Shown here piece after piece: positions 15,001 through 24,534 of a stretch of DNA of 64,000 nucleotides. Made by a program: the position numbers and the translations under genes. Position 1 is the first letter of the stretch. Every line of letters starts with the position of its first letter. Origin of the DNA: Protula sp. h YS-2021 (lineage: Eukaryota > Annelida > Polychaeta > Sabellida > Serpulidae); the NCBI GenBank assembly GCA_949752745.1, contig OX457024.1, positions 111,604,104 to 111,668,103 of the forward strand. Reading direction: 5' to 3'. Under the pieces are notes generated by a model. It did not search any database and was not told the DNA's origin. It saw nothing but the letters and a program-made list of their open reading frames with translations.

Positions 15001-15765
15001 CCCTTTGAAGCCCCACTTTTTGTTGAATGTGGAAAGAGCTTTTTAATTTCGGATCCTATCTAAAATGTATAACTGCGAAAGCTGTGCTTAGAGCAGAGCA
15101 ATGGTGATTTTGTAATAGGTATGGAAACCCTAAGGCTAACTAAATTTAATTTGTGGATATTGCTGAGTATTACTTCCAGAAATTTTAAGTAATTTTAAAA
15201 TGATGTTTTCAATAAATGCGCGATGCATTGCACTGACAGTTGGTTAGTCAGGGTACACGTACAAGGGTTTCTACAGAAATCGAATACATCCTCAAAGTGC
15301 CATATTTCGTTTAATATCGAAATAGCTTTTTCATTTCGGACTCTATTTAAAATGTAAAACTGTGACGTCTGTGCATGGAGCAGAGCAGTAGTTATTTTGT
15401 AACGTTTATGGAAACCCAAGGTCCAATTAAATTTATTTTGTAGAAAGTGAAGAGTGGTACCTGAAGAAATTTTAATAAATTTTGTAATGATCTGTTCTGC
15501 ATTGCACTGACAGTAGGTTAGTTAGGGTACACGTACAAGGGTTTATTCAGCAGTAGAATAATTCCCTTAGAAGCGTCACATTTGGTTTGATGTGGAAAGA
15601 GCTTTTTAGTTTCGGACCCTATCTAAACTTTATGACTGAGATGTGTGTATGGAGCAGAGATGATTTCGTGGTGTTAAGTTGAATTTGATTCCTAAGTAAA
15701 TACGTTTCGTGGAATTCGATGATTGGTACCGCCAGAAATAGTAAATAATTTTATAATGGCGTAGT
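1..15765. repeat. Higher-order satellite array, ~850-bp unit of three ~285-bp monomers
   Basis: The sequence repeats with a period of about 850 bp. Each unit contains three related but distinct monomers of about 285 bp. Type A begins near TGTGCTTAGAGCAGAGCAAT, type B near TGTGCTTATAGCAG and type C near TGTGCATGGAGCAGAGC. All three share the boxes TGACAGT, TTAGTTAGGGTAC and TTTCGGA. A-type starts lie near 847, 1693, 2547, 3401, 5108, 5967, 7101, 7957, 8805, 9660, 10513, 11367, 12226, 13079, 13936 and 14794. Neighbouring units are nearly identical while monomers within a unit differ clearly, so the unit, not the monomer, is what is amplified. The array runs off the left edge. It ends in a degenerate monomer near 15640-15765. 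No coding potential is seen. Confidence 0.95.
6812..7100. repeat. Hybrid A/C satellite monomer
   Basis: The monomer starts as type A, but near 6950 it switches to the second half of type C (ATTGCACTGACAGTAGGG, then CAGCGGTAGAATAATTCCC). The B monomer and the rest of that unit are skipped, and a new A monomer follows at 7101. This is the expected product of unequal crossing-over between out-of-register A and C monomers. It is the only such shortened unit seen in the array. Confidence 0.85.
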
Positions 15766-16380
15766 AGAATCTAAACATTGTTTGAAACAATTCCCTTAAA
15801 TTGTGTAGGATAGTTTACCGGCGATGACAGCTGGGCTAATCTCCCTGATCCCTCTTTGAGACCATAAGTGCCGGACCCGACCGTCACAGGATCGTATGAA
15901 ATGATTTTACTGATTTCTGGTTTACTGATTGTATGTACTGATTTGTATTTTACTGATTTCTGAACCGTAAAAACGAAATGGGTCAGTGGATGCAAGCAGT
16001 TGGGAGTCCGTGAAAATGTCACTACTTATCAGCCCTATCTATTTGGCCCCTGGGTAAGGACCTTGAGGTTTGGGCGTTGTCTGTCCGTCCGTCTGTCTGT
16101 CTGCCCTGTTACTGCCCTGGTAATCCGTTTCCTAATATATTTGGTTTATGGATGACCTATCATAGTGGATAGGTGCAAGTTATTTTTATGTTGACCTTCA
16201 CCCAATTTCAAGGTCGAAATGGCTACAATCTTGGATTTTCATTCCAAATTTCAGTTAGGACTGTGCTGTCTCTATGATGCCGTGTTAATTCATCAGAATT
16301 AGTTTTCGTATTCAAGTCATCAAGTGGTTCGTGTTGCTGGTTCTTCTGGTCATCGAAGTGACGAATGCGTATCGTGCGTT
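15766..16380. other. Non-coding spacer with GTCC/GTCT tract
   Basis: No gene is recognised. A (GTCC/GTCT)n tract lies at about 16078-16105. The same motif, or its complement, recurs near 20660, 26340, 36085 and 57100, so it belongs to a dispersed repeat family. Confidence 0.5.
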
Positions 16381-17330
16381 CTTAAGGTTACTGAAGAGGT
16401 AAGAGATTCGTATTGATGGTTCTACTTGTTACGAAGTCGTAGCAAACTCGTATTGACGGTTCTTCTGGTTACAAAGTCGTAACAAACTCGTATTGATGGT
16501 TCTTCTGGTTACAAAGTCGTAACAAATTCGTACTGATGGTTCTTCTGGTTACAAAGTTGTAACAAATTCGTACTGATGTTTCTTCTGGTTACGGAGTCGT
16601 ATTGATGGTTCTTCTGGTTACAAAATCGTATTGATGGTTCTTCTGGTTAAAAAGTTGTAACAAATTCGTACTGATGATTCTTCTGGTTACAAAGTCGTAA
16701 CAAATTCGTATTGATGGTTCTTCTGGTTACAAAGTTGTAACAAATTCGTACTGATGGTTCTTCTGGTTACAAAGTTGTAACAAATTCGTACTGATGTTTC
16801 TTCTGGTTACGGAGTCGTATTGATGGTTCTTCTGGTTACAAAGTCGTAACAAATTCGTATTGATGATTCTTCTGGTTACAAAGTTGTAACAAATTCGTAC
16901 TGATGGTTCTTCTGGTTACAAAATCGTATTGATGGTTCTTCTGGTTACAAAGTTGTAACAAATTCGTACTGATGATTCTTCTGGTTACAAAGTTGTAACA
17001 AATTCGTACTGATGTTTCTTCTGGTTACGAAGTCGTATTGATGGTTCTTCTGGTTACAAAGTTGTAACAAATTCGTACTGATGTTTCTTCTGGTAACGAA
17101 GTCGTATTGATGGTTCTTCTGGTTACAAAGTTGTAGCAAATTCGTACTGATGTTTCTTCTGGTTACAAAGTCGTATTGATGGTTCTTCTGGTTACAAAGT
17201 TGTAACAAAATCGTAGTGATGGTTCTTCTGGTTACAAAATCGTATTGATGGTTCTTCTGGTTACAGAGTTGTAACAAATGTTGTACAGTTGGTTCTTCTG
17301 GTTATCAAAGTAGTACGAGATGCTCGCATC
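16380..17330. repeat. Minisatellite, ~30/40-bp half units
   Basis: Tandem copies of TGGTTCTTCTGGTTACAAAG alternate between a ~40-bp version (followed by TTGTAACAAATTCGTACTGA) and a ~30-bp version (followed by TCGTATTGA), giving a ~70-bp composite period in the right half. The reading frame stays open on the minus strand only because the period is near a multiple of three. No independent sign of a gene is present. Confidence 0.9.
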
Positions 17331-17595
17331 GGCTCTTCTGGTTAGCGTTGTACCGTGTTACAACGGCGTTATAACATGGTTGTATTTCAGCAGGACGTTG
17401 TAAATAATCACGGGAGTTGTCTCGGTTGATTCGTTTCTTTTCTGTCTTCGGCATTGTACAGTTTTTTGTATCTCGATCTGCAAACAGGCTGTTCCGTCCA
17501 GTGTGCTTTTGACTTGACAAGTGTAGTATGACGTCACAGCATGTCGAGTTTTATACTGTAGCAGTGAAATAGTTTTACAAAAACGAGGGGGGTTT

Positions 17596-17935
17596 TTTCC
17601 CCCTCTTTTCTTACGAATTTGAAAAGTTGAATTTCTGTGAACTATTTTGGCGACAGTTTACAGGCGTTGGTTAGAAATTACAGTGGTGTATTTTGTATAA
17701 CAAGTAGAAAAAATGAGTTGTGATTTCTGTGAACTAGCGTTTGGCAACAGTTTACAGGTGAAAGAGTAGAAATTTTTGTTAGCACATAGAAAATGGAGTT
17801 TCGTTTCTGTAAACTAGAATATGGCAATAGTTTACAGGCGAAAGAGTAGAAATTTCTGTTAGCACGTAGAAAATGGAGTTTCATTTCTGTAAACTAGAAT
17901 ATGGCAATAGTTTACAGATAAACGTTAGAAATTAA
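17596..17935. repeat. ~84-bp tandem repeat, about four copies
   Basis: Successive copies carry GGCAATAGTTTACAGGCGAA, GAGTAGAAATTTCTGTTAGC and TTTCTGTAAACTAGAATATG with increasing identity to the right. The two right-hand copies (about 17797 and 17880) are nearly the same. No gene is seen. Confidence 0.8.
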
Positions 17936-18229
17936 TTTTGTCATTTTTGTGACTAGAGGCCCCAAGTGGGAAATTTGAGTGTACAGTAATATTTTGAACT
18001 TGTTAAATTAATACACGGTTTGTGTAAAGTGTTTATATCAGGTTCTTTTGGTTATTTATAAACATTTAAAAAAAGAAATTGTTGAATTGCAAATTCTATC
18101 GGTAGTACAGTAGTTTGTTGCTTGGTGAATCGTATTGTAAAGTCCTGCATTATTACACGGTGAAGAATGAAATAAAAACATTATTATATGATTTGTGTTT
18201 TATTTGAGAGGTTTGCAGCTCAGCTCCAC

Positions 18230-18460
18230 ATTCGTCTGATTGTATTGGGGCAGGGGCAGGGGGGGTTGGGGGTGTTGTTGTGGTAGCAAGGGAAGGGCGG
18301 AGGGTGGGGGGGGGGGGGGGAGGACGTGGAAAAGAAGGGGTGATGTGAAAAAGTTGCGGATGGAATAAGGTACTGAGTGGTGGTAGGGAGGAAGGTGAGG
18401 TTTCAGGCAAACAAAATTCGTGTATTGCGGGGGGGGGGGGGGGGGAGGGATGTTAAAATG
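18230..18460. repeat. G-rich tracts
   Basis: Long G runs on the plus strand at about 18307-18320 and 18429-18446 lie within GGGGTGGGGG-type sequence. They could form G-quadruplexes. Overlapping proline/glycine-rich frames on both strands are compositional artefacts. Nothing else is recognised between 17940 and 18950. Confidence 0.6.
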
Positions 18461-18954
18461 CAGGAATTACATACTCGGCTTGGCTTAATATCCCCGGATA
18501 TTCTTTTAGTGGACAATAAAACCAGTATGTCCAGCGACATTGTGACCAGCCGAAATGTACTTGATAAAGTGTGGGATTGCCCAAAAATATTAGCATAAGA
18601 CTGGAAGGTTTCCAAAGGCTGGCATTGTCCAATTCTCTGGCGAACGCTCAGAAAAAAAATTTTAAGGACAGATCTAACTGAACCAAAATTTGGAAGCAAT
18701 CTGACTAAAGGCACATCCAAGTGAAGGATCATTTTGAAAAACTGGATTCCCAGAACTTGTCAAAAGCCAACATTGCGCTTGCTTTTGAAGGATCACCACA
18801 AAATAAAAAAACAAAACAAAACGAACAAGTAGGTCAGTGAAACTGACTATGTCCCCCGCCGGCGCACAATCGCTGTATTTGATTTTGTTAGGTTTGACTA
18901 CATCCCTCAAGCAATTCGTATCATATTCAAGGAATATATGTTAACAAACCCAGG

Positions 18955-19055
18955 TGTTTGGTTAACTCGGTCCCTTGCCAACTCGGCCCTTTTTGGTCAA
19001 GTCGGCCCCGCCAACTCGGCCCCTGGTGAAAGTCAACTCGGCCCCTCAGTCCTTT
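18955..19055. repeat. Short minisatellite, CAACTCGGCCC type
   Basis: About seven imperfect copies of a 15-25-bp unit with the core AACTCGGCCC. A similar but separate array (TTCGGCCCAA) occurs at 27015-27135. Confidence 0.75.
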
Positions 19056-19189
19056 TTATGTCGGGCCTATCACACATACTTTTCAAACTATGTTTTCAAA
19101 AAATACAGAATTGAATGATCACTGACGAAATGTAATGGAAAATTACAGGCTTTTTTCGTGTGATCACAAGTATGCAGATTTCTCAAGTG

Positions 19190-20690
19190 CTCAAAGACTG
19201 GAATTTTCAAAGTCCAGCTGGGCCAATGTCCTCTGGCAGACGTGGCTCATTTACAATATCAATTCTTGTTAGAACCCATACTACCCATATGTAAAATATT
19301 TTGACAATCGATCAAGAAATGTAAGCTTGAGTGTGTTGACAAACTCACTCAAGTGCTCAAGGAATGTGCAGTTTTTTAAAGTCCACCTTGGTCAATGTCC
19401 TTGGGCCGACCTATCTCATTTATAAGACTAACCCTTCTTATCACCCACACTACGTATATGTGAAATATTTCGACAATCGATTAAAAAATGTTGGCTTCAT
19501 GGTGTTAAACTCACTCAAGTGCTCAAAGACTGTGTACAATTTTAAAGTCCAGCTGGGCCAATGTCCTTGGGCCAACATGGCTCATTTACAATACTGCTGT
19601 TGGTTCAATTACTTCTTATAGTTAAGATATCATCTTATAAATCGATGCAGAAATGTAGGCTTGAGTGTGTTAACAAACTCATTCCAGTATGTAAGGGTTG
19701 TGAAAATTTCTGAAGTTCAGCTGGGCCAATGTCCTTGGGCCGATAGGGCCTTTGTTGGTTCCAATACTTCGTATATGTAAAAGATTTCAACAATCGATTC
19801 AAAAATGTAGGCTTGAGTGTGTTAACAAACTCATTGAAATGAGTAAGGATTAGGAAAATTTGTGAAGTTCAGCTGGGCCAATGTCCTTGGGCCGACATGG
19901 CTCATTTACAATACCAAACCTTGTTGGTTCCAATTCTACTTATAGTTAAGATATCTGGTCAATCGATGCAGAAATGTAGGCTTGAGTGTGTTAACAAACT
20001 CATTCCAGTATGTAAGGGTTGTGAAAATTTCTGAAGTTCAGCTGGGCCAATGTCCTTGGGCCGATAGGGCCTTTGTTGGTTCCAATACTTCGTATATGTA
20101 AAAGATTTCAACAATCGATTCAAAAATGTAGGCTTGAGTGTGTTAACAAACTCATTGAAATGAGTAAGGATTAGGAAAATTTGTGAAGTTCAGCTGGGCC
20201 AATGTCCTTGGGCCGACATGGCTCATTTACAATACCAAACCTTGTTGGTTCCAATTCTACTTATAGTTAAGATATCTGGTCAATCGATGCAGAAATGTAG
20301 GCTTGAGTGTGTTAACAAACTCATTCCAGTATGTAAGGGTTGTTTCTGAAGTTCAGCTGGGCCAATGTCCTTGGGCCGATAGCGCTCATTTACAATACCG
20401 ACCTTTGTTGATTCCAATACTTCCTATATCTAAAAGATTTCAACAATCGAACCAGAAATGTAGGCTTGAGTGTGTTAACAAGCTCATTCAACTGAGTAAG
20501 GATTGGGAAAATTTGTGAAGTTCAGCTGGGCCAATGTCCTTGGGCCGGCATGGCTCATTTACAATACCGATCCTTGTTCGTTCCAGTACTACCCATATAT
20601 ACAATATCTTAACAATCGTTCGGAAAAAAATGTAGACTTGAGTGTGTTAACAAAAAAGGTGTCGACAGACGGACGGACAGACAAACGCGA
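19190..20690. repeat. ~160-bp tandem repeat array
   Basis: About nine or ten copies carry CAGCTGGGCCAATGTCCTTG, then CTCATTTACAATACC, and end with TAGGCTTGAGTGTGTTAACA. Between about 19660 and 20300 the amplified unit is a dimer of ~321 bp: the stretch from 19660 repeats almost exactly from 19980. The array ends in a GACAGACGGACGGACAGAC tract at about 20663. Short open frames inside it are repeat artefacts. Confidence 0.9.
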
Positions 20691-21160
20691 AAACTATAGT
20701 CCCCCTGCGGGTGACTAACAACATTCTTCTCTGGCATTTAGCAGAAAATCGAATCAAGACTGCAGGCGGTAGCTCATTCTGGGGAATGGCTCACATGTTT
20801 TAAAGTGCTCTCATTTGGCCAATTTATGGCAGATCGCCAAATACATTCTCAAGAGGACCACTTTCTTGTCAGCAATCCGATCAAAACTGTAGGAAAAGCA
20901 TTTTTGAAACTTCAAAAAAAATTTAAAAAAGCTAAACTGCCATTTACCCATGTTTTGAGGGATCGCAAACATGCATTATGTAGCTATTTATAGAGATTTC
21001 GTCAGTAGTGACCGATCTTGGTAGGAAAGCGGGGTTTAAAAAAATAAACAAACAACATTGCTGTTAGTTGTTTTGAAACTTTATTCTTTCCAATAAAATA
21101 AAAGAATAGAACAAATCGAAAAACATTCTATTTAAATATAGATCACGTGATGACAGGATG
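20691..21160. other. Stretch with no recognised gene
   Basis: AT-rich. One short open frame (20805-20993) has no recognisable domain and no promoter or splice context. It is probably part of a dispersed repeat, since its flanks resemble the array to its left in wording (AAATCGAATCAAGACTGCAGG, CAATCCGATCAAAACTGTAG). Confidence 0.4.
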
Positions 21161-21180
21161 TCCTATAGGTCATACTTTTT

Positions 21181-21750
21181 TTTATTCCAACTACAACATT
21201 AAGCAATTAGAAACCCGAGGACTGACAACGGCCTCGGGACAAACAATTTTACTCCTGTTGGAAGAACAGAACATATTTGTAAATTAATTATACAAAATTG
21301 AACACGGTAATAAATGCAATATGGTTTTATACAGTTTTAGTTGTATAAACATTTTGTTTTCTACTTAAGCACAAAGAAACGATGCCAAAAATCAGTGGTA
21401 TCTATCGCAAGACATCAGGCTTCATAATAACGTCACTCGGAAACGACCCACCGATTTCTTTTTTTTTTTTGGGGGGGGAGTCACGGGGGAGGGGGTAGAA
21501 TCGTCCAAGGCTGGGGAATAAAACTGACCCCACATGAAAGGGACCAACCATTTGTGTGCGAAGTCACAGCTACGAAACACTATAAACAAAATCACCGCAC
21601 GCAACTTCAAAATTGTTCCGATGATCCAATTTCAAACTTATTATTCAACTGCAGTCTAGTTGTTTCTCAAGATTTCGGTGTCAATCACGCGGGGGGAGGG
21701 GGGTGGGTGGTGGGGGGAGGGCAGCAGGGGAGGAGGGGGCGGCGCGCCTT
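21181..21750 (-). other. MCM5: Probable MCM5 3' UTR with polyadenylation signal
   Basis: Downstream of the MCM5 stop codon on the minus strand, the first clear AATAAA in AT-rich sequence is at 21186-21181 (sense). This gives a 3' UTR of about 570 bp. The UTR includes C- and A-rich tracts near 21460-21480 and 21690-21730. Its extent is inferred; no transcript evidence is available. Confidence 0.55.
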
Positions 21751-21852
21751 TCACTTGACCCTGTAGAGCATCTTGCGCTGCATGCGGTGTTGAATCTCCC
21801 CGCGTCGCAGCATCAGGTGGATCACCTTCTGTATCGCTCTCTCTGGATACTT
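21751..21852 (-). CDS. MCM5: MCM5 terminal coding exon
   Basis: This exon encodes the last 33 residues of the DNA replication licensing factor MCM5, one subunit of the MCM2-7 helicase ring in the nucleus. It starts [10 protein letters not shown], contains [15 protein letters not shown] and ends LYRVK before TGA. These match the extreme C-terminal winged-helix end of animal MCM5 proteins. The acceptor is TGTTTCAG just upstream (21855-21853), and the preceding exon ends in CAG in phase 0, so the join is in frame. Identification rests on recall of the family sequence and is strong because three successive exons agree in order and phase. Confidence 0.95.
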   Translation of the reverse strand, partial: KYPERAIQKVIHLMLRRGEIQHRMQRKMLYRVK

Positions 21853-21879
21853 CTGAAACACCAACAACACTCCCTGGGC

Positions 21880-22005
21880 TCACAACACCATTCATTGGGT
21901 TCACAACACCATTCAAAATCACAACACCATTCAAAATCACAACACCATTCAAAATCACAACACCATTCAAAATCACAACACCATTCAAAGTCACAACATC
22001 ATTCA
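21880..22005. repeat. 17-18-bp minisatellite in the last MCM5 intron
   Basis: About seven copies of CACAACACCATTCAAAAT lie just inside the acceptor end of the last intron. The open frames across it on both strands are repeat artefacts. Confidence 0.85.
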
Positions 22006-22263
22006 AGGTTTCTGGAGATTGCTAATTATTATTATATTAATCAATTGATTAATTTATTTTTCTTCTTTAGTCTCCGCTCTTCTTAAACAATGACTGCGTC
22101 TTCAACTTTCCTAGAGAATGTTTCACCGTGCAAGCGACGTCCAATTACCAGCTTACCAAACCTGAACACGCCACACAGCTACCCCGTAAACCTCAAAGAA
22201 GCACCCGCCCCCCCCCCCCCCCCCACCCCAACACTCACATTACCCACAATGCCCTCAGCGCAC

Positions 22264-22391
22264 CTGTTTCAGGAAATCTTGTATAATGGCATGCTCGGAC
22301 ACCTGCGAGCCAGTCACAAATCTTCTCTTCATTTGCTTCTCAATACGAGACAGCATTTCTTGGTCCTCCTCAGTTGTGAATCCCTCAGCCC
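22264..22391 (-). CDS. MCM5: MCM5 penultimate coding exon
   Basis: It encodes [14 protein letters not shown], then [11 protein letters not shown], then [16 protein letters not shown], the conserved segment preceding the C-terminal winged helix of MCM5. The acceptor is TTTGGCAG (sense) and the donor CAG|GTGCGC. The first two bases complete a glycine codon begun in the previous exon (phase 1), and the exon ends in phase 0. The intron that follows contains a long G run on the sense strand close to the donor. It is 128 bp, in the normal exon range. Confidence 0.95.
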
Positions 22392-22718
22392 CTGCCAAAC
22401 AAATATAAATATATATATAATCTCTATCAAGCGTAAGGAAAACTACGGCTGAAACACAGTGACGGACACAGGACAGCTCACCCAGATGATGTGAAAAGGT
22501 GGAAGGCAGGTGGCGTGGAGGGGGAGGGGCGGGGGACGGGGGGTGGGGTGCGGCTGTTTGGGTTGAGTTAGCGGCCAGGCAACGTCAATTTTTTTTTCTC
22601 CTTTCAGAGTGCAGGGGGGCTTTCTCATTTATGACCGAGGTGATCCGACCAGGCGGCGTCGGGGATATGGGGAGCGGGGGAGGCAGGGGTGCGGGGGGGG
22701 GGGGGGTTGCACACTCAC

Positions 22719-22861
22719 CCGCCAGGTTACCCGTCGAGGCCGCGTCGAGGGTGGAGACCTGGAAGAGCCGAAGCGCCTCGTCCACATCCGCCTCGGTGGC
22801 GAATGGCGCCAGGCGCATCTTGGCCATCGATTCCGAGATCCGGATGATCGCCTCCAGCTGC
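22719..22861 (-). CDS. MCM5: MCM5 antepenultimate coding exon (AAA+ lid region)
   Basis: It encodes [19 protein letters not shown], then [19 protein letters not shown], then [11 protein letters not shown]. This is the MCM-specific helical lid after the AAA+ core, with the R-Q-L-E arginine region. The acceptor is GGTTTGCAG and the donor GCGG|GTGAGT. The first base completes an arginine codon whose AG comes from the preceding exon, and that exon end (ITVR) is recognisable in the minisatellite at 23190-24334. Reading frame, phase and order all fit a functional gene. Confidence 0.95.
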
Positions 22862-23189
22862 CTGCAAACCGAACAGAACCGCGGATTACTATGACTGCAG
22901 CGACAGACCGCGGTCCCCCGCCCACGTGCTCGACCTCGTATACGTTTGGCATCCGAAGCTGTCTGCACGACAAATAAACTAAAAACTTTTTTCTCTATGG
23001 AAATAAAAAATCTTTCATGGCAATTTTTTTTCTCGCAATGAAATTGTATTTATCGAAAATTCAGGAATGCATCAATTTTTGCTTCCAAAGTTTGTTTCTG
23101 AACAAGAAATTCCAGTAAATCTGCGCGAACTTGCCCGTCTCTTTCGCGCACCTCTCGCTCTCTCCCTCACTCTCCCCCCCCCCCCCCCC

Positions 23190-24334
23190 CCCCACTCACC
23201 TGACAGTGATCGGGATGCTCGTCTTTTTGCCCGTCTCCCTCTCGTGCTCCCCCCTCCCCCCTCCCCCCCCGCTACTCGCCTGACAGTGATCGGGATGCTC
23301 GTCTTCCTGCCCGCCTCCCTCTCGTCCTCCCCCCTACCCCCCCCCCCCCTCCCCGTTACTCGCCTGACAGTGATCGGGATGCTCGTCTTTTTGCCCGTCT
23401 CCCCCTCGTCCTCCCCCCCCCTCACCCCTCCCCCACCCTACTCACCTGACAGTGATCGGTATGCTCGTCTTCTTGCCCGTCTCCCCCTCGTCCTCCCCCC
23501 CTCACCCCTCCCCCCACCCTACTCACCTGAACAGTGATCGGTATGCTCGTCTTTTTGCCCGTCTCCCTCGTGCTCCCCCTTCCCCCCTCCCCCCCACTCA
23601 CCTGACAGTGATCGGGATGTTCGTCTTCTTGCCCGTCTCCCTCACGTCCCACCTCCCCCTCCCCCCCCCCCTCCCCCCACTCACCTGACAGTGATCGGGA
23701 TGCTCGTCTTCTTGCCCGTCTCCCTTACGTCCCCCCTCCTCCCTTCCCCCGCGCTACTCACCTGACAGTGATCGCAATGCTCGTCTTTTTGTCCGTCTCC
23801 CTCACTTCCCCCCTCCCCCCTCCTCCCCCCCCCCCACTCACCTGACAGTGATCGGGATGCTCGTCTTCTTGCCCGTCTCCCTCACGTCCCCCTCCCCCTC
23901 CCCCCCGTCTCACCTGACAGTGATCGGGATGCTCGTCTTTTTGCCCGTCTCCCTCACCTCACCCCTCCTCCCTCCCCTCCCCCCCCCCCACTCACCTCAC
24001 AGTTATCGGGATGCTCGTCTTTTTGCCCGTCTCCCTCACCTCCCCCCTCCTCCCCCCCCCTGCTACTCGCCTGACAGTGATCGGATGCTCGTCTTCTTGC
24101 CCGTCTCCCTCACCTCCCCCCTCCTCCTCCCCTCCCCCCCCACTCACCTCACAGTTATCGGGATGCTCGTCTTTTTGCCCGTCTCCCTCACCTCCCCCCT
24201 CCTCCCCCCCCCCCCTGCTACTCGCCTGACAGTGATGGGGATGCTCGTCTTCTTGCCCGTCTCCCTCTCGTGCTCCCCCTCCCCTCCCCCCCCCCCCCGC
24301 TACTCACCTGACAGTGATCGGGATGCTCGTCTTC
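23190..24334 (-). repeat. MCM5: ~79-bp minisatellite built from an MCM5 exon end plus splice donor
   Basis: About 15 tandem copies. On the sense (minus) strand each reads roughly GACGGGCAAGAAGACGAGCA, then TCCCGATCACTGTCAG, then GTGAGT and a G-rich stretch. The coding part translates as TGKKTSIPITVR, the residues that come just before RQLEAII in MCM5. The unit is therefore the 3' end of an MCM5 exon with its donor and start of intron. Copies begin near plus-strand 23198, 23278, 23362, 23446, 23526, 23602, 23684, 23760, 23840, 23913, 23995, 24070, 24146, 24224 and 24306. Some have the donor changed to GGCGAG or the exon altered (CACAGTTATC). The last runs into the assembly gap. The exon boundary joining the exon at 22861 could be any copy; 23200 is the closest. 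Confidence 0.9.
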
Positions 24335-24534
24335 NNNNNNNNNNNNNNNNNNNNNNNNNNNNNNNNNNNNNNNNNNNNNNNNNNNNNNNNNNNNNNNNNN
24401 NNNNNNNNNNNNNNNNNNNNNNNNNNNNNNNNNNNNNNNNNNNNNNNNNNNNNNNNNNNNNNNNNNNNNNNNNNNNNNNNNNNNNNNNNNNNNNNNNNNN
24501 NNNNNNNNNNNNNNNNNNNNNNNNNNNNNNNNNN
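24335..24534. other. Assembly gap (200 N)
   Basis: Exactly 200 N bases, a round number typical of a scaffold join of unknown length. It falls inside the MCM5 minisatellite, a likely cause of the contig break. The exons for the middle of MCM5 are not recognised in the flanking sequence, so the true gap is probably several kilobases. Confidence 0.95.

Noticed and set aside
16945..17277. 110-aa minus-strand protein with a 23-residue repeat
   Set aside because: It is the translation of a minisatellite with no start context, splice sites or domain.
16380..17330. CRISPR array
   Set aside because: The repeats are contiguous and spacers are not unique; this is a eukaryotic minisatellite.
22609..22977. 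Overlapping open frames on both strands in the GC-rich region
   Set aside because: The minus-strand frame with MCM5 residues and proper splice sites explains the region. The others are shadows or run through intron sequence.
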